A stretch of DNA of 64,000 nucleotides from Costus lasius (taxonomy: Eukaryota; Streptophyta; Magnoliopsida; Zingiberales; Costaceae). A model generated the notes under the pieces. That model was not told the origin of the DNA and made no database searches. It was given only the letters and a program-made list of their open reading frames with translations. Positions 24,238-34,519 of the stretch are shown here, piece after piece. The first letter of the stretch is position 1, and each line of letters opens with the position of its first letter. The position numbers and the translations under genes were made by a program. Where the stretch lies: contig CM050447.1 in NCBI GenBank assembly GCA_027563935.2, positions 77,857,461-77,921,460 on the forward strand, in the 5' to 3' direction.

Positions 24238-24440
24238 AGTTGAAATTACGGGCGTAAAAAAATTTATGGCAGTGCTGTAATGTACACAAAAAATTTTGGG
24301 TCAAAAATATCCAGAAATACGGTACCGTAAAAACCAATACAGTACCACCGTAATATGCTAAAAACTCTCAGATGAAATCAGATCAAGATTACGGCACCGT
24401 AAAGCAGATTACGGCAGTACCGTATTTTGCGCAAAATTTT
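24238..24440. repeat. Internal ATTACGG array of element A
   Basis: Three diverged units (for example attacgggcgtaaaaa...tggcagtgctgtaat and attacggcaccgtaa...attacggcagtaccgtat), like those in the A LTRs but a separate copy. It lies downstream of the Gag-derived ORF. Confidence 0.75.
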
Positions 24441-24504
24441 ATTTTCCCTGCAAAAAGAAAAGAAAAATTAATTCTAAAAATAAACTAAAATAAAAGAGAC
24501 CAAG

Positions 24505-24560
24505 CTAAGTGGTAATGCTTGGGTTGCCTCCCAAGAAGCGCTAATTTGATGTCTATAGCT
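24505..24560 (-). other. Conserved post-ORF hairpin block, element A
   Basis: Minus strand: GGTCGAGCTATAGAC, then AGCGCTTCTTGGGAGGCAAC, then CCAAGC. CTTGGG-AGGCAA-CCCAAG forms a 6-bp stem and 6-nt loop. Near-identical blocks follow pol in B and C and integrase in the plus-strand element, so the motif is kept even though A has lost pol. Confidence 0.75.
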
Positions 24561-24577
24561 CGACCAAAAATAAAAAA

Positions 24578-26050
24578 TCATGGTGAAGCAGGTGAATCAG
24601 TACCAAAGTAGATAGCATGCAATTTTTTCTTTTTCCGCTGTCCAAAAAGTTTAGCCACTAATTCAAATATCCAAAATTTTAAATAAATCACAATCAATGT
24701 GGCTTTCTTAAATTTGCAGAAATCAAAATCAAAATTTTCAATTTCAATCAAAGGATATTCAATGATCTTCCTAAATTTATCAGAGAGTAAAATCATAAGT
24801 CCTTTCTTCAAATTTAAATCTTCAATTGCCATAGGACTTTGATCAAAAGATATAAGCATTGGATCATCAAAATAATTTTTCTTTCTCACATTAGATTCCT
24901 CAATAAAACATAAGTTTTCAATAAAATCAAAAGATTGAACAGTGGATATGGGTAAAACATTAGAATGAGATCCATTAGTGTTTTTAAAATTCAAATCATA
25001 TTCAAGTTCCTCATGCACTTCATCAAATAATTTATCAATTCCAAAATCATCATCAAGATCAGAGTGAGATTTTTCAAAATCAGTCCCCTCATACCTTTCC
25101 ACAAATAATTCATCATCAGAAGAGTCAAAATCAGAATCATATAAAAAATCATAATGAGATTTGTCAATGTTCACAACAGAATTAATATAATCAGAGTTAA
25201 CCACACAAGACTTATCATTAATTTCAACAATATCACCAAAATCAAAGTGGGGTTCATCAATGTTTGTAAATTTTAAACCTTTATCAAGCTCATTCGATTT
25301 AACCATAAATAAGTTTTCATCAAAAGAATCAATTTCATCACTATCACTAGAATCAAGAGCAGATTTTTCAGAATCAATTTTTTCAAACTTTTCAACAAAT
25401 AAATTATCAGATAAATCAAATTTACAGTCATCAAAATCAGAGTGAGATTCATTAATAAACACATAAGGCTCAATCTCAAAACAAACATAATCAGAGGGGG
25501 AATTTTCTAAATCAATTTTCTCAGTTTTCAAATCAAACTCAAACAAATAGTCTTGTTGTGCTAACTTGGCTTCTAAAATTTCAGAATTAGCAATTAAAGA
25601 TTTTACATGAGAAGCAAGCTGACCAATTATTCCCTTACGATCTTCAATTTCCTTATTTCGATTTGTCATGATTTGGTTTTGATTTGACATGAATTTTTCA
25701 AATATGATCTCTAAGCTAGATTTTTCAATTTTCTCAAAGTATGGTTCAGAAATATTGTTTGAGCAATCATCATAAAAAGAGCATCGATCATCTTGGTACC
25801 ATGGAATATTGGGATTTGCATGATTTGTAAATTGACATTCAGAAGCATAATGATCATTACATTTACAAATATTACATCTAATAGAGGAAATAGAGTGTAA
25901 TTTCAATTTATCTGCAAGAGTGCACCGGGAATCATCTTCATACCTTTCTTGTGGCATGTATACCTCACCACTTTTAGTTGCCCAGGAGTTGTAATTAAAA
26001 GACATCTCTTCAAATCTATCAAGAACATAAAGATATCCTACACCAATCAA
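24578..26050 (-). CDS. Gag-derived protein with zinc knuckle and long acidic repeats
   Basis: An intact 490-residue frame. Residues 10-80 align with the second half of Athila Gag in element C: an FEEMSFNYNSWATK block against FEEMALNHNQWTTE, then CTLADKLKLHS, then a CCHC knuckle CNICKCNDHYASEC near residue 60. The N-terminal Gag domain is missing. Residues about 160-390 are very rich in Asp, Glu, Ser and Phe and carry three or four degenerate repeats of the type SHSDFDD...LFVEKFEK...DSEKS. The wording LFVE resembles the protease-RT linker of element C (LNDLFVETS). The C-terminal 30 residues are basic (GQRKKKKLH). No catalytic motif is present. The start is the first Met; upstream to the primer site only ~200 bp remain. 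Function beyond RNA or particle binding is unknown. Confidence 0.75.
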   Translation of the reverse strand: MIGVGYLYVLDRFEEMSFNYNSWATKSGEVYMPQERYEDDSRCTLADKLKLHSISSIRCNICKCNDHYASECQFTNHANPNIPWYQDDRCSFYDDCSNNISEPYFEKIEKSSLEIIFEKFMSNQNQIMTNRNKEIEDRKGIIGQLASHVKSLIANSEILEAKLAQQDYLFEFDLKTEKIDLENSPSDYVCFEIEPYVFINESHSDFDDCKFDLSDNLFVEKFEKIDSEKSALDSSDSDEIDSFDENLFMVKSNELDKGLKFTNIDEPHFDFGDIVEINDKSCVVNSDYINSVVNIDKSHYDFLYDSDFDSSDDELFVERYEGTDFEKSHSDLDDDFGIDKLFDEVHEELEYDLNFKNTNGSHSNVLPISTVQSFDFIENLCFIEESNVRKKNYFDDPMLISFDQSPMAIEDLNLKKGLMILLSDKFRKIIEYPLIEIENFDFDFCKFKKATLIVIYLKFWIFELVAKLFGQRKKKKLHAIYFGTDSPASP

Positions 26051-26253
26051 TCAAATAAAATCTTCTCTTTTTTTCAAAATATAAAAAAACAGAAAATATA
26101 AAACACAAGTAAATTCACAAATTTCAGAAATTCTCAGTTCTGTCACAACTTCTGAAAATCCAAAACCTGCAAAAAAAAACAAAGTTAAATCTAAGACAAA
26201 TAAAACCTAGTCTAGTAATATTCACAATTATTTTGATATTAACAAAACTAAGG

Positions 26254-26271
26254 TCCCCGGCAACGGCGCCA
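26254..26271 (-). other. Element A primer-binding site (tRNA-Asp)
   Basis: Minus sequence TGGCGCCGTTGCCGGGGA, 18 nt, the exact complement of the 3' end of plant tRNA-Asp including CCA, six bases inside the LTR. This primer is characteristic of the Athila branch of Ty3/gypsy. Confidence 0.93.
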
Positions 26272-26277
26272 AAAACT

Positions 26278-28268
26278 TGTTGTGATCCGAAAGGACACAC
26301 TTATGAATACAAGTAGGTAGACTAATTTCAGGTGTCACGGCCAAAACCTAAATGTTGGCGTATAGGGCTATTGTCACTCCCTGACACAGCTCCAAAAACT
26401 TGTTGTCCCTAGACTTGTAGTGTCCGCAAGTGCACGGATACTCAAAGTAATAAAGAAAAGTATCAATCCCACAGAGACCTTATTGTTAAGTACCAAATAG
26501 TTGTATTCTCACTAGCTAAGTAAACCGAATATGATGCAAGTAAGCAATAGAAAGAACACGAAAGATAATCGGAGAGATAAACTGGGACTAGGGTTTCATC
26601 CACCTTAATTTCAATGACTAGATATGAATAAAAGGTCATCAGTCAAATCTTGTTATGATAAAGACCTAATTTACTTCATAAAAGGATTATCTCACTTTCG
26701 TGCAGACAATCATGCAGGGACTAATCCTCGCTTTCGCGCAAGATCTATCCCAACGCTGAAGATAAGTAAATCACCAATCAAAGAATTCAAAGATCACTTT
26801 CGTGCATCCGAATTCTAGGTTTATAATCTCAAGTGGAATCTCAAGGATCACTTTCGTGCATCCGAGTCTCAACACAAGTTGTACTTAGTTTTCCAACAGA
26901 CCGATCTTTACTTTCATGCAAGATCTATCAATGTTTATAACATTAATTCAATCCTAGATCAATATTATCAAACATGGCAATTCTATTACTAAAAATCAGA
27001 ATTCAAAGAACAAACCTAATCTCTTACTATAAGTTCCAAACCCAATGATTATTTAGGGTTCCAAATTTCACGATCAACCTTTCAATCTATTTCATAAAAT
27101 TCTAAAACATGCTGATAATATAAATCTAAGAAAAATTAAAGACGGTTCATCACAAAAGTAGAATTATCACAACAAGGATTATTATGACGAAAATAATAGT
27201 TATCTAGTCATTAAAAATCAAGGGGATTACACCCTCATGTCCCAAAATATGTTTAAGCGCATGGAAAAAGAAATATAATAAATCATAGTCTTAGAGTGAT
27301 AAGAAAACTAAGAGAAAGGAGAAACAACATTACAACACAGGCTGTAATAGAAATTACAGCCGTAATTTGCTTCGATGAACAGTGCCCGAGCCCTTCTTTC
27401 ATCGATTCCTCCTCCAATTGATCTCCTTTTGCTCTGAAACTTCTGGTGTGTCCTCCCTTCCTCCAGGTGAAGCTTCAGTGTAAAAAATCATGGCCTGAGG
27501 TGGTCTCTGCGCCTCTCGGTGTGAGGCCGAACCCTAAGCGCCTCCCTCTCAATTGCTCCCTCGATTCTGAATAAAAATTGGGGCTTTCACTTCCTGCATC
27601 TTCTCCTCTTTAAGATGAGTCTGCCACTTCTTTCGGATCACAATTTGGACTTATGGATCAAAATATATGGTCCGCGCAAAAATCAGCCCTGAAAAAATCG
27701 CGTTTGCAGGTTAGAATTATGGCCGTAAAACCTATTATGGCAGCGCTGTAATTTTGAGTCTATGAATTTTGCGTCAAATTACGGCCCATGAAATTGATGA
27801 CGGCTATGCCGTATTTTTTTCTATAAATTTCTGGACCAAAATACGGCCCCGTAAAGATCATTACGGCAGTGCCGTATTTCTTCAAATCTCTCGGGTAGGA
27901 AATCATCTATAATTACAGTACCGTGATCTTCTTTACGGCAGTGCCATAATCGCCATGAAAACTCTAGTCAGAAAAATCCCAAAATACGGCACCTCACGGG
28001 AATTACGGCAGTACCGTAATTTTTATCTACGAGTGCAGTCAAATTACGGTACCGTAAATTCCATAATGGGGGTGCTAAAATTTTACAGGTGACTTCGTTT
28101 CAACGTCTGGAATCCATTGGTGTGCTTAAATCTTTCAAAATCCATCAAAATATAGCACTTTTTACCTGAAAATTATGAAAAACCAAAATAGAAGTAGATT
28201 TTACAATATTTGATAAAAAAGCATAAAAATAAGCAAAGTAGTAATAATATGACACAAAAAGATATATA
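26278..28268 (-). mobile_element. Element A 5' LTR, terminus lost
   Basis: It matches the 3' LTR from tgttgtgatcc up to 'gacacaaaaagatatata' at 28,268 and then stops; about 35 bp of the LTR end, including the terminal tcatca, are replaced by SINE sequence. It contains an ATTACGG array at 27,715-28,075, including attacggcagtgccgtat at 27,860-27,877. Because the end is missing, no target duplication can be tested for element A. Confidence 0.88.
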
Positions 28269-28520
28269 TAATAAAAGAGCGGCTCCCCCCTGCTTGCATC
28301 GCACAAGCCAGGACGTACCCCGCCCCCACAATATTAAGGATCGGCAGAGCTCCACCGATCCCCTCGGATTAGACGGCCCAGACGCCTAACCGCAAGGACC
28401 AGGGTGTCGAATCCCAGCACAACTAACCCCACGTCTGGGTTGTGCATATTTCGCCTGTAGCAGGATTTGAACCCTAGACTTGGCCTTTTCAAGCCAAGTT
28501 CCTTCACCACTTGAGCTGTA
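28269..28520 (-). mobile_element. tRNA-derived SINE
   Basis: About 250 bp on the minus strand with an A-box-like AGCTCAAGTGGT (plus 28,506-28,517) and a B box GGTTCAAATCC (plus 28,463-28,473), spaced as in tRNA-derived polymerase III promoters. A GC-rich non-tRNA body follows and the element ends in an AT-rich tail (tcttttattatatata) next to the A LTR. No protein is encoded. No clear target duplication is visible, so insertion may have been combined with a deletion of the LTR end. Confidence 0.65.
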
Positions 28521-28951
28521 TGTTTATGCTTTGCATAAACAGGTCACCAACAATTTACGGAGGAGTCTTGTTTTGTGAATAAAATAAGAATAAAATGAGA
28601 GAAGAAAAAAAATAATTCTCTAAAATTTTGGCAAGAAAAATAATGCATTTGAATTTGACCCCCAATACTTGATTATGGATGAATTAAATTGTGAATGGGG
28701 TTTGTTTATGAAGTAGGAATCATTGTATCTTACTCATTAAAAGTTTCATCAACGAGGATTACACAACCTCTTTGATTCAATTCTTGGCAATAGACCTCTT
28801 GCCTTAAATTCTGAAACTTGTTCATGAATTGTAAAGGATTTGACTTGGTGATGTGTTCTGAGCTATGAATTATCTCCTTCATACCTAGTTTGTGTTTCAT
28901 CTTATTTTTCATTGCTTGAGGACAAGCAAGAATTTATGTTTGGGAGATTTT
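28521..28951 (+). other. Gypsy 3' region with polypurine tract
   Basis: ORF-free AT-rich sequence ending in 'gcttgaggacaagcaag' and 'tttgggaga' (28,914-28,947), a purine-rich tract directly before an LTR start. The same GAGGACAAGCAAAG wording (in minus) flanks the 3' LTRs of A and C. It marks the 3' end of a plus-strand gypsy element. Confidence 0.6.
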
Positions 28952-30328
28952 TGATGCCTTGTATTTACATACAATTTTCTTATTTAATTTTATGTGAAAA
29001 CAAGGCATATTTTGTTATTTTTCATGTCCTATTCAGACTTATTTACTTGTTTAGTTTGGAATCTTTATTTTTTTCTTTTTTTTATAAATTTAGGTTAAAA
29101 TCCTTTATCAATTTTTTGCAGAAAGGTTCACAGCCCAATTGTAACCAGCTTCACAACCATGATACACATACCAGTTTCTCACATAATACTTCGTGGCCTA
29201 CCTGTGACCAGATTCATGGCTATGATGGACTTTCCAACGACTTACAGAACGTATCACGGCCAGTTAGTGATGAGCTTCACGGTCATGATAGAACTTGTTG
29301 AATGTGAAAGTTAGCCGATTCCTCCCAAAATTCGAACTATTGCTTGAGGATTTCATGAGGATGCCAAAGAGTCATCTTTCAAGGAATAAAAGAACTAATT
29401 TGGGCAACTTTTGAGAGGTTGATTGGCTGAGAAACGAGAGTGACGATAGGAACAGTGATGAACGCCAAAATGGGATTTTGGCTAGGCGAAATTGCAGGGA
29501 ACACCACATCAGATCTGAGGAGATATGTTTTATTCTTCCCTCACGATATTGTCTTCTTTTCATTCGTATTTTCCTTGGAACTTTGATTCAAGAAATTGTG
29601 TTGAATAATTTCATCATAGTTGCTTAAGCCTTTCTATTCAGGACTAAGGGTGTAGTTGTTCGTTTGGATCTTGTATTTGACTTATAATATCAGTATTTAT
29701 TTGATCTAGTTTTGTTCATTTGATCTTTGTTGTGTTATTAGCTTGTATTTACTTTGACTAAGTTTATACATATTTAAAACGTTGCGAGAAGGACTGAAAG
29801 GTGAATCGCGGTATTGGAACTACTTAGATTGTACTCGTGTTATTCTATCATGAAATTAGAGACAATTTATGTGAGGATGTTGTATATTATCCCTATGCTC
29901 ATTGGGGGTTCTATTCAGTCTCGTAAGCCACGAAAGTAGGAGACTATTTTGAATAGATATCGGGTTATATAGTTGAAAGTGGGTAACTTGTACATGCGGA
30001 TAATGTCCTTAAACATTTTAGTTCAATTGCATTGTAATTATTTTGTTCAAATCTAGATATGTCATTGTGATGAACCCCTTTGTCCTAAATTACCTCAAAA
30101 TTGAATTTAGCTCATAACTTTTGTTTGGCAACCAATCTGACATACTAGCTTAGCTCATTTTAAATTACTTTTAATCCAAAACTATATTTAGTTTATCTAG
30201 CTATTATTTTATGTGCTTTCGATAGTTAATGATTGTCCCTGTGGAAACAATATCTTGTACTACATTGGTAAGTTGTATGCTTATAGTGACGTTTGATACC
30301 AAGTTGTAATCATAGTACACACGTAACA
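28952..30328 (+). mobile_element. Ty3/gypsy LTR E (plus), shared by two element bodies
   Basis: A 1,377-bp LTR with ends tgatgcc and gtaaca. A polypurine tract lies upstream and a primer-site remnant and gag start lie downstream. It contains the CACGGCC-type array at 29,120-29,300 (cttcacaaccatgata, cttcgtggcctacctgtgac, cacggtcatgatag). A 129-codon plus ORF (28,912-29,301) spans the LTR boundary and is not a gene. Confidence 0.7.
29120..29300. repeat. CACGGCC array in LTR E
   Basis: Paired 'cacggcca...gtga' and 'catggctatgatgg' words every 30-45 bp, like the array at 6,880-7,600 and related to the ATTACGG arrays of the minus-strand elements. Confidence 0.6.
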
Positions 30329-30334
30329 AGTTTT

Positions 30335-30352
30335 TGGCAACATTATCGAGCA
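30335..30352 (+). other. Decayed gypsy primer-binding site
   Basis: Following LTR E and the spacer 'agtttt', tggcaacattatcgagca matches the tRNA-Asp primer complement at only part of its 18 positions, but its place and spacer equal those at 26,254-26,277 read on the other strand. Confidence 0.55.
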
Positions 30353-30482
30353 CAACGACCAATATTGAATTAATCTAATCATTGATATACTAGACATTGC
30401 TCAGTTTATTTTTTTTTATTTTAATTTTGCTTGTGTAACTGACTTCTACCTAGACTTCTTAATATATCTTATGATCTTGTTT

Positions 30483-30880
30483 ATGCATAGAAGTCTTAGA
30501 ACAAGGGACCTGTATGAACTTGATCTAGAAATCGAGCGCACATTCAAATGAAGAGGAAGACTCAAGGAGTTGAGAAGCAAGGACAGCTCAACTAGAATTG
30601 AACCTCTACCTCTTAATATGGACAATAACAACAAAACATTGAGAGATTTTGCTATACCAAATGTGCAAGGGATTAATTCTAGCATTGCTCGCCCTATTGT
30701 GGATGATAACAACTTTGAGATAAAGCCCGCCCTACTTTCCATGGTTCAATAGAACTAATTTAAGGGTTCATTATTGAAAGACCCTAATATGCACTTTTCT
30801 ATATTTCTAGAATATTGTGATATATTGAAACTTAATGGTGTCTTCAATGATACAACTAGGCTAAGACTTTTTCTTTTTAC
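30483..30880 (+). pseudogene. Ty3/gypsy gag N-terminal fragment
   Basis: The plus frame begins MHRSLRTRDLYELDLEIERTF, followed by a stop, then IPNVQGINSSIARPIVDDNNFEIKPALLSM and ...LEYCDILKLNGVFNDTTRLRLFLF. It aligns with the start of Gag in element C (58,689 leftwards: EIHSSIARPAIEANNFEIKPAFISM, LELCDTIKINGVSSDVLKLRLF). Several stops are present. The frame then runs into a minisatellite at 30,878, so the rest of gag is missing. Confidence 0.8.
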
Positions 30881-31150
30881 TCCTATTTTGAAAGTTTGGC
30901 CTAAGGGCCCATTCTCCTCTTTCGAACGTTTGGTCAAAGGGCCCGTTCGTTCATTCACCCGTTTTGAACATTTAGTAAATTGACTCGTTCACCGATTTTG
31001 AAATGTTTAGCCCTATGGCCCGTTTCTCCTATTTTGAATATTTGGCCCAACGACTCATTTAACCATTGAAATGTTTAGCCCTAGGGCCTATTTCTCCTAT
31101 TTTGAACGTTTGGCCTAAAGACCCATTCACCCATTTCGAACATTTAGCCC
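30878..31150 (+). repeat. Minisatellite, ~35-45-bp units
   Basis: Six or seven diverged units built from 'attttgaacgtttggcc', 'aagggcccattc' and 'acccatt' (for example 30,890, 30,920, 31,030, 31,098). It joins the gag fragment without an obvious break. Confidence 0.8.
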
Positions 31151-32440
31151 TCCAAAGGCTAATCCAGATACATCAACGCTCTAAGCTGATGCATGGTACT
31201 AATAATGTTATTTGGGAGGTACGTATATCGATACTAGGTATTAAGACGTAGTTCCTCAATATTGTTACAGAGTATTGTTCGCAGCTGAAATTAGGTTTAT
31301 CAAACTTGAAATCAAATAGATATTGATAGAAAGAATATCTATCAAATTAGAAGGTACTATCTAAAATTAATTTTAAGAAGGCTTTTCATAGTGTTAACTA
31401 GAACTTCATTTATGGGGGCTGAAGATGCTAAATTTCCCTCTTATATTTAAACTTAGATTATAGCTTGTGTGGAGTCCTCAACTTTCTCTTGCCTAATTAA
31501 TGGACATGTTCTCTATTGTTTGCATGAAAGAGTGGTATTAGACAAGATGACTCCCACTTCCCCTTATAATGAATATAGAAGAAGTTTATTAACTATTTCA
31601 ATGCCCACAAAGAATCATCCCCTTTCAAATATTTGGGTGGCTCTTATCTCATAATCCTATTGTGTTAGTAAATTTTTAAAATTGCCCAATCTTGTTTAAC
31701 CAACACGCTTTAGTAAAAAAGTTGTCTTTCTCACTCTACCCTTTTATCCTCCTCTATTCACATCTTGTCTTTTAAAATTGCCCAATCTTGCCTAACCAAC
31801 ACTCTTTAGTAAAAAAAGTTATCTTTCTCAACTCTACTCTTTTGTCCTCTATTCACATCTTGTCTTCCACCCGGCTGCCACATAAGTACTTGGAGAGGCT
31901 CAAAAGGTTGTGTAGAATTTTATTTGGTCTAACAATTCGAGGACCAAGGGCCTCACCTCATTGACTAAAACAATGTTACATGTCTAATGAATATTTCAGG
32001 CCTCGCCTCCTTAACCAATCTAACTCCATATGGGTCAAAATCATCTCACTAAATATGGAGTTCTTGATCCTCAGATAATTCATTTGAATCATGTTATGTA
32101 TTAGAACTAGAAGGGGCTTCTACTTGGTTAACTACAAAATAACAATCTAACTAAATAGGCGAGGCTTTGACTTTCTAGCCAACTTTGAACACAATTTCAT
32201 TTTTCTTATTTGGGGTTATAGTGATGATCTTCTTGTTTTCTCTATCATGTAGGTGTAAAATAAGAATAGAAGATTTAAGCCTTCAGGTAATAATAATAAT
32301 AATAATTGCCCTAAAAATGTAAACCTACCACTTGTTTGCCCATCATGACATTAGAGGGGATTTTAAGTGTGAAATGATATTTATTTTAATCTAAAGGGTG
32401 GACATGTAGATAATTCAAAATTAAATTTGAATTATTTAAA
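31151..32440. other. Unassigned AT-rich DNA with a tandem duplication
   Basis: No gene or element recognised. It holds a 95-96-bp direct duplication (31,674-31,769 and 31,770-31,864; unit starting ttttaaaattgcccaatctt) with a few differences, and an (AAT)6 microsatellite near 32,289. The ORFs of about 60 codons are not supported. Confidence 0.5.
31674..31864 (+). repeat. Tandem duplication, 2 x ~96 bp
   Basis: Two adjacent copies beginning ttttaaaattgcccaatctt and ending attcacatcttgtc, with small indels and substitutions between them. Confidence 0.9.
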
Positions 32441-33007
32441 AATAATTTTTTCCAACTCCATCAGTTCTGAAAAAATGGCCTAGCCTGGGTACTCAGGCGA
32501 GAATTTCTGGCCCGGGTGCCTTAATCGGCCGCCCATGAATCTCCAAAGCTAGCTGGCTATCGTGTGTATCCCGAGGCCTGAACTGCCGTTTCGACACTAT
32601 GCACACAGCTATTACCGTTGCCGTCCACCTCCCATAATCAGCTGTTACTATCAGCTATCACCGCCCGTTATTTCTCTCCCCTTAACCCTGGTTAACGCAT
32701 TAGGGTAAAAACCACTTTCGAAACCAAAAACTCGTCATTGCGTCTTCCAAAATATCCTGAGTCTACGCTGTGTCTTTGTCTCCTTCCTTGTCTACGACCA
32801 AGTCTCCCCCTGACGTGCACCTATATTTCACTCCGGAGAACCCTCCTTGAACCTCCCAACACTCGTCCGACTTGCAAGGCTTTCGTCTTCCGATTATTAG
32901 GTACAATTTATTCATCATTTCTTTAGATCCTTGCAATCTAACCCTATCGTCTATAGCTTAGATTCCTTGTCTCCAGTCAAGGCTTCCCCCATTCACCTAT
33001 ATTTCAC
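32441..33007. other. GC-richer region left of the MULE array
   Basis: GC content rises here (for example 'cctagcctgggtactcaggcg', 'ttaatcggccgccc'). A 14-bp word, cacctatatttcac, occurs twice (about 32,818 and 32,995). It could be the outer end of the MULE or captured host sequence. The 62-codon ORF at 32,738-32,926 has no recognisable domain. Confidence 0.3.
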
Positions 33008-33478
33008 AGTTGACAGAGGATGCTTTTTAGTTGATATCAAATACTATCATCATTGATATCAACCATATCATCGTTGATATTAACCATATTCCTTAGTCAA
33101 TCAGATTTTATTATTGACAAAACATTTTTTATTATTGACATATGGTAATTCATTGTTGATATCAACCATATTCCTTAGTTGATCAGATTTTATATTTGAC
33201 AAAACATGTTTTATAGTTGACACATGGTAATTCATCATTGATATCAACCATATTCCTTAATCGATCAGATTTTATTGCTGACAAAACTTGTTTTATGGTT
33301 GACACATGGTAATTCATCGTTGATATCAACCATATCATCATTGATATCAACCATATTCCTTAGTCGATCGGATTTTATAGTTGACTGACGATAAGTCATA
33401 GTTGATATACCCTCTGATAGTTGACATACCATTCTATAATTATTGATAGACAGACCTTCGTGTATAGTTGATAGACAT
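33008..33478. repeat. MULE left subterminal array (GGTTGATATCAACC-type)
   Basis: Units of about 80 bp repeat 'catcgttgatatcaaccatattccttagtcgatcag', then a 'ttattgttgacaaaacatg' part and a 'ttgacacatggtaatt' part. The core around GATATC is palindromic. The array ends about 20 bp before the transposase ATG. A second array with the same core lies right of the transposase at 62,745-63,212, which ties the two ends to one transposon split by 26.7 kb of insertion. Confidence 0.75.
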
Positions 33479-33498
33479 AATTTTTCAGTGAGACATTA

Positions 33499-33539
33499 AT
33501 GGCGTCAGAAGATGAAGTAAACATGGTCTCATCTGGTAC
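33499..33539 (+). pseudogene. MULE transposase, first exon start (split by element B)
   Basis: ATG at 33,499 opens the frame MASEDEVNMVSSG and the first two bases of the next codon end at the ggtac that precedes element B. The sequence after the second ggtac (60,274-60,278) continues the same frame with no base lost. This fragment and 60,279-62,146 therefore form one transposase gene interrupted by a retrotransposon. Confidence 0.75.
33535..33539. repeat. Target-site duplication of element B (ggtac), left
   Basis: ggtac here and at 60,274-60,278. The transposase reading frame continues exactly across the pair when one copy is removed. Confidence 0.8.
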
Positions 33540-34423
33540 TTATGTGTTCCACAAGTGCATGGACAAATCGAAGTAATAAAAATATCGATCCCACATGGAC
33601 CAATGACTAAGTACTGACTCTACTTAACATCGTTAGGTAGCCTAATCTAAAATAAAATAGTTTTCTATCTCAACTAAATTGAAGAAATAGTAAAACAGAC
33701 TTTGGTTGTAATCGATTTGATGGAAATTAAGGACTTTGGGTTCACCACACTCTGTTTCATGACTTTGTATAATTAAAAATATCTTTAGAAGGATTTACTA
33801 TGTCGAAGGAGATTTATCTGCATGTATAGATTGCCCCCTCTCATTAGTACAATCCGGTATTTATCTAAATTAATCCCCTACTCTCATGGTTATTAATTTG
33901 AAATAAACCTAATAAGTTCTTGATAAATCTAAGAAATCCCTCAAGCTGATTCGAACTACTCTCGTGTTCGAATCAACTTGTCCAAAAATTATAGATTCGA
34001 CGTCACAATTCACCACTCAGTACTTCTTGCGATATCTCTAAACATGCAAATTATGGCCAGTAATCAACATGTAATAAGCACAATAATTATTTAATCAAAC
34101 TCAAGTAAAGTACTTCATAAGAAGATAACAAACAATCAAATCATGAAAATATAGAGGATTACACCATAAATCCTGAATAAGAGTTTACACTGACATGTTC
34201 ATCATGCTCACATTGTAAAAATCCATGTTTGATTACAAAATTGGCAAATAAAAATAAAGATCAACAAAGAGGAAAGAATTCAAGGCTTTCTATGAGAATC
34301 GACACCAAGCAATCGAAAAATCGAAGCTTTCCCGATGAAGAATCGTCGTCCGTAATCACGTCCTTTTGTCGAATCCCACTTGAAAATCAGCCAAAAAGTC
34401 CTGATAATTGCTCCCAAACTTCC

Positions 34424-34431
34424 TTATATAG
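34424..34431 (-). promoter_or_regulatory. TATA box, element B 3' LTR
   Basis: Minus GAACTATATAAGG; the same sequence is in the 5' LTR copy at 59,569-59,576. It lies directly downstream (in transcription sense) of the palindrome array and sets the U3/R boundary roughly 30 bp further left. Confidence 0.7.
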
Positions 34432-34519
34432 TTCTCCACCCTTATAATAGATTTTCCCCAAAATTTGGTGTGTAAAGAAATCAAATTGGGCAAGAAACCG
34501 AGTCAAACTCGAAACTGGC

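Larger units (their letters stand above)
10978..28268 (-). mobile_element. Element A: non-autonomous Athila-like Ty3/gypsy retrotransposon
   Basis: In minus orientation: 5' LTR (26,278-28,268, end lost to a SINE), perfect tRNA-Asp primer site, a Gag-derived ORF (24,578-26,050), an ATTACGG array, an untranslated 3' region and the 3' LTR (10,978-13,025). Copia 1 plus its 5-bp duplication adds 9,082 bp, so A itself is about 8.2 kb with only about 4.2 kb of internal sequence. No protease, reverse transcriptase or integrase is present, so it would need enzymes from a related element. The LTRs differ by several percent by eye (not computed), so insertion is much older than copia 1. Confidence 0.85.

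Noticed and set aside
28455..28520. Functional tRNA gene
   Set aside because: A and B boxes are tRNA-like, but stems do not form a full cloverleaf and the sequence continues into a 200-bp body, fitting a SINE.
28912..29301. 129-codon plus ORF
   Set aside because: It crosses the polypurine tract and LTR boundary; no coding character.
32738..32926. 62-codon plus ORF in GC-richer DNA, possibly a captured host exon
   Set aside because: No recognisable domain, no splice context and no second exon; too short to call.
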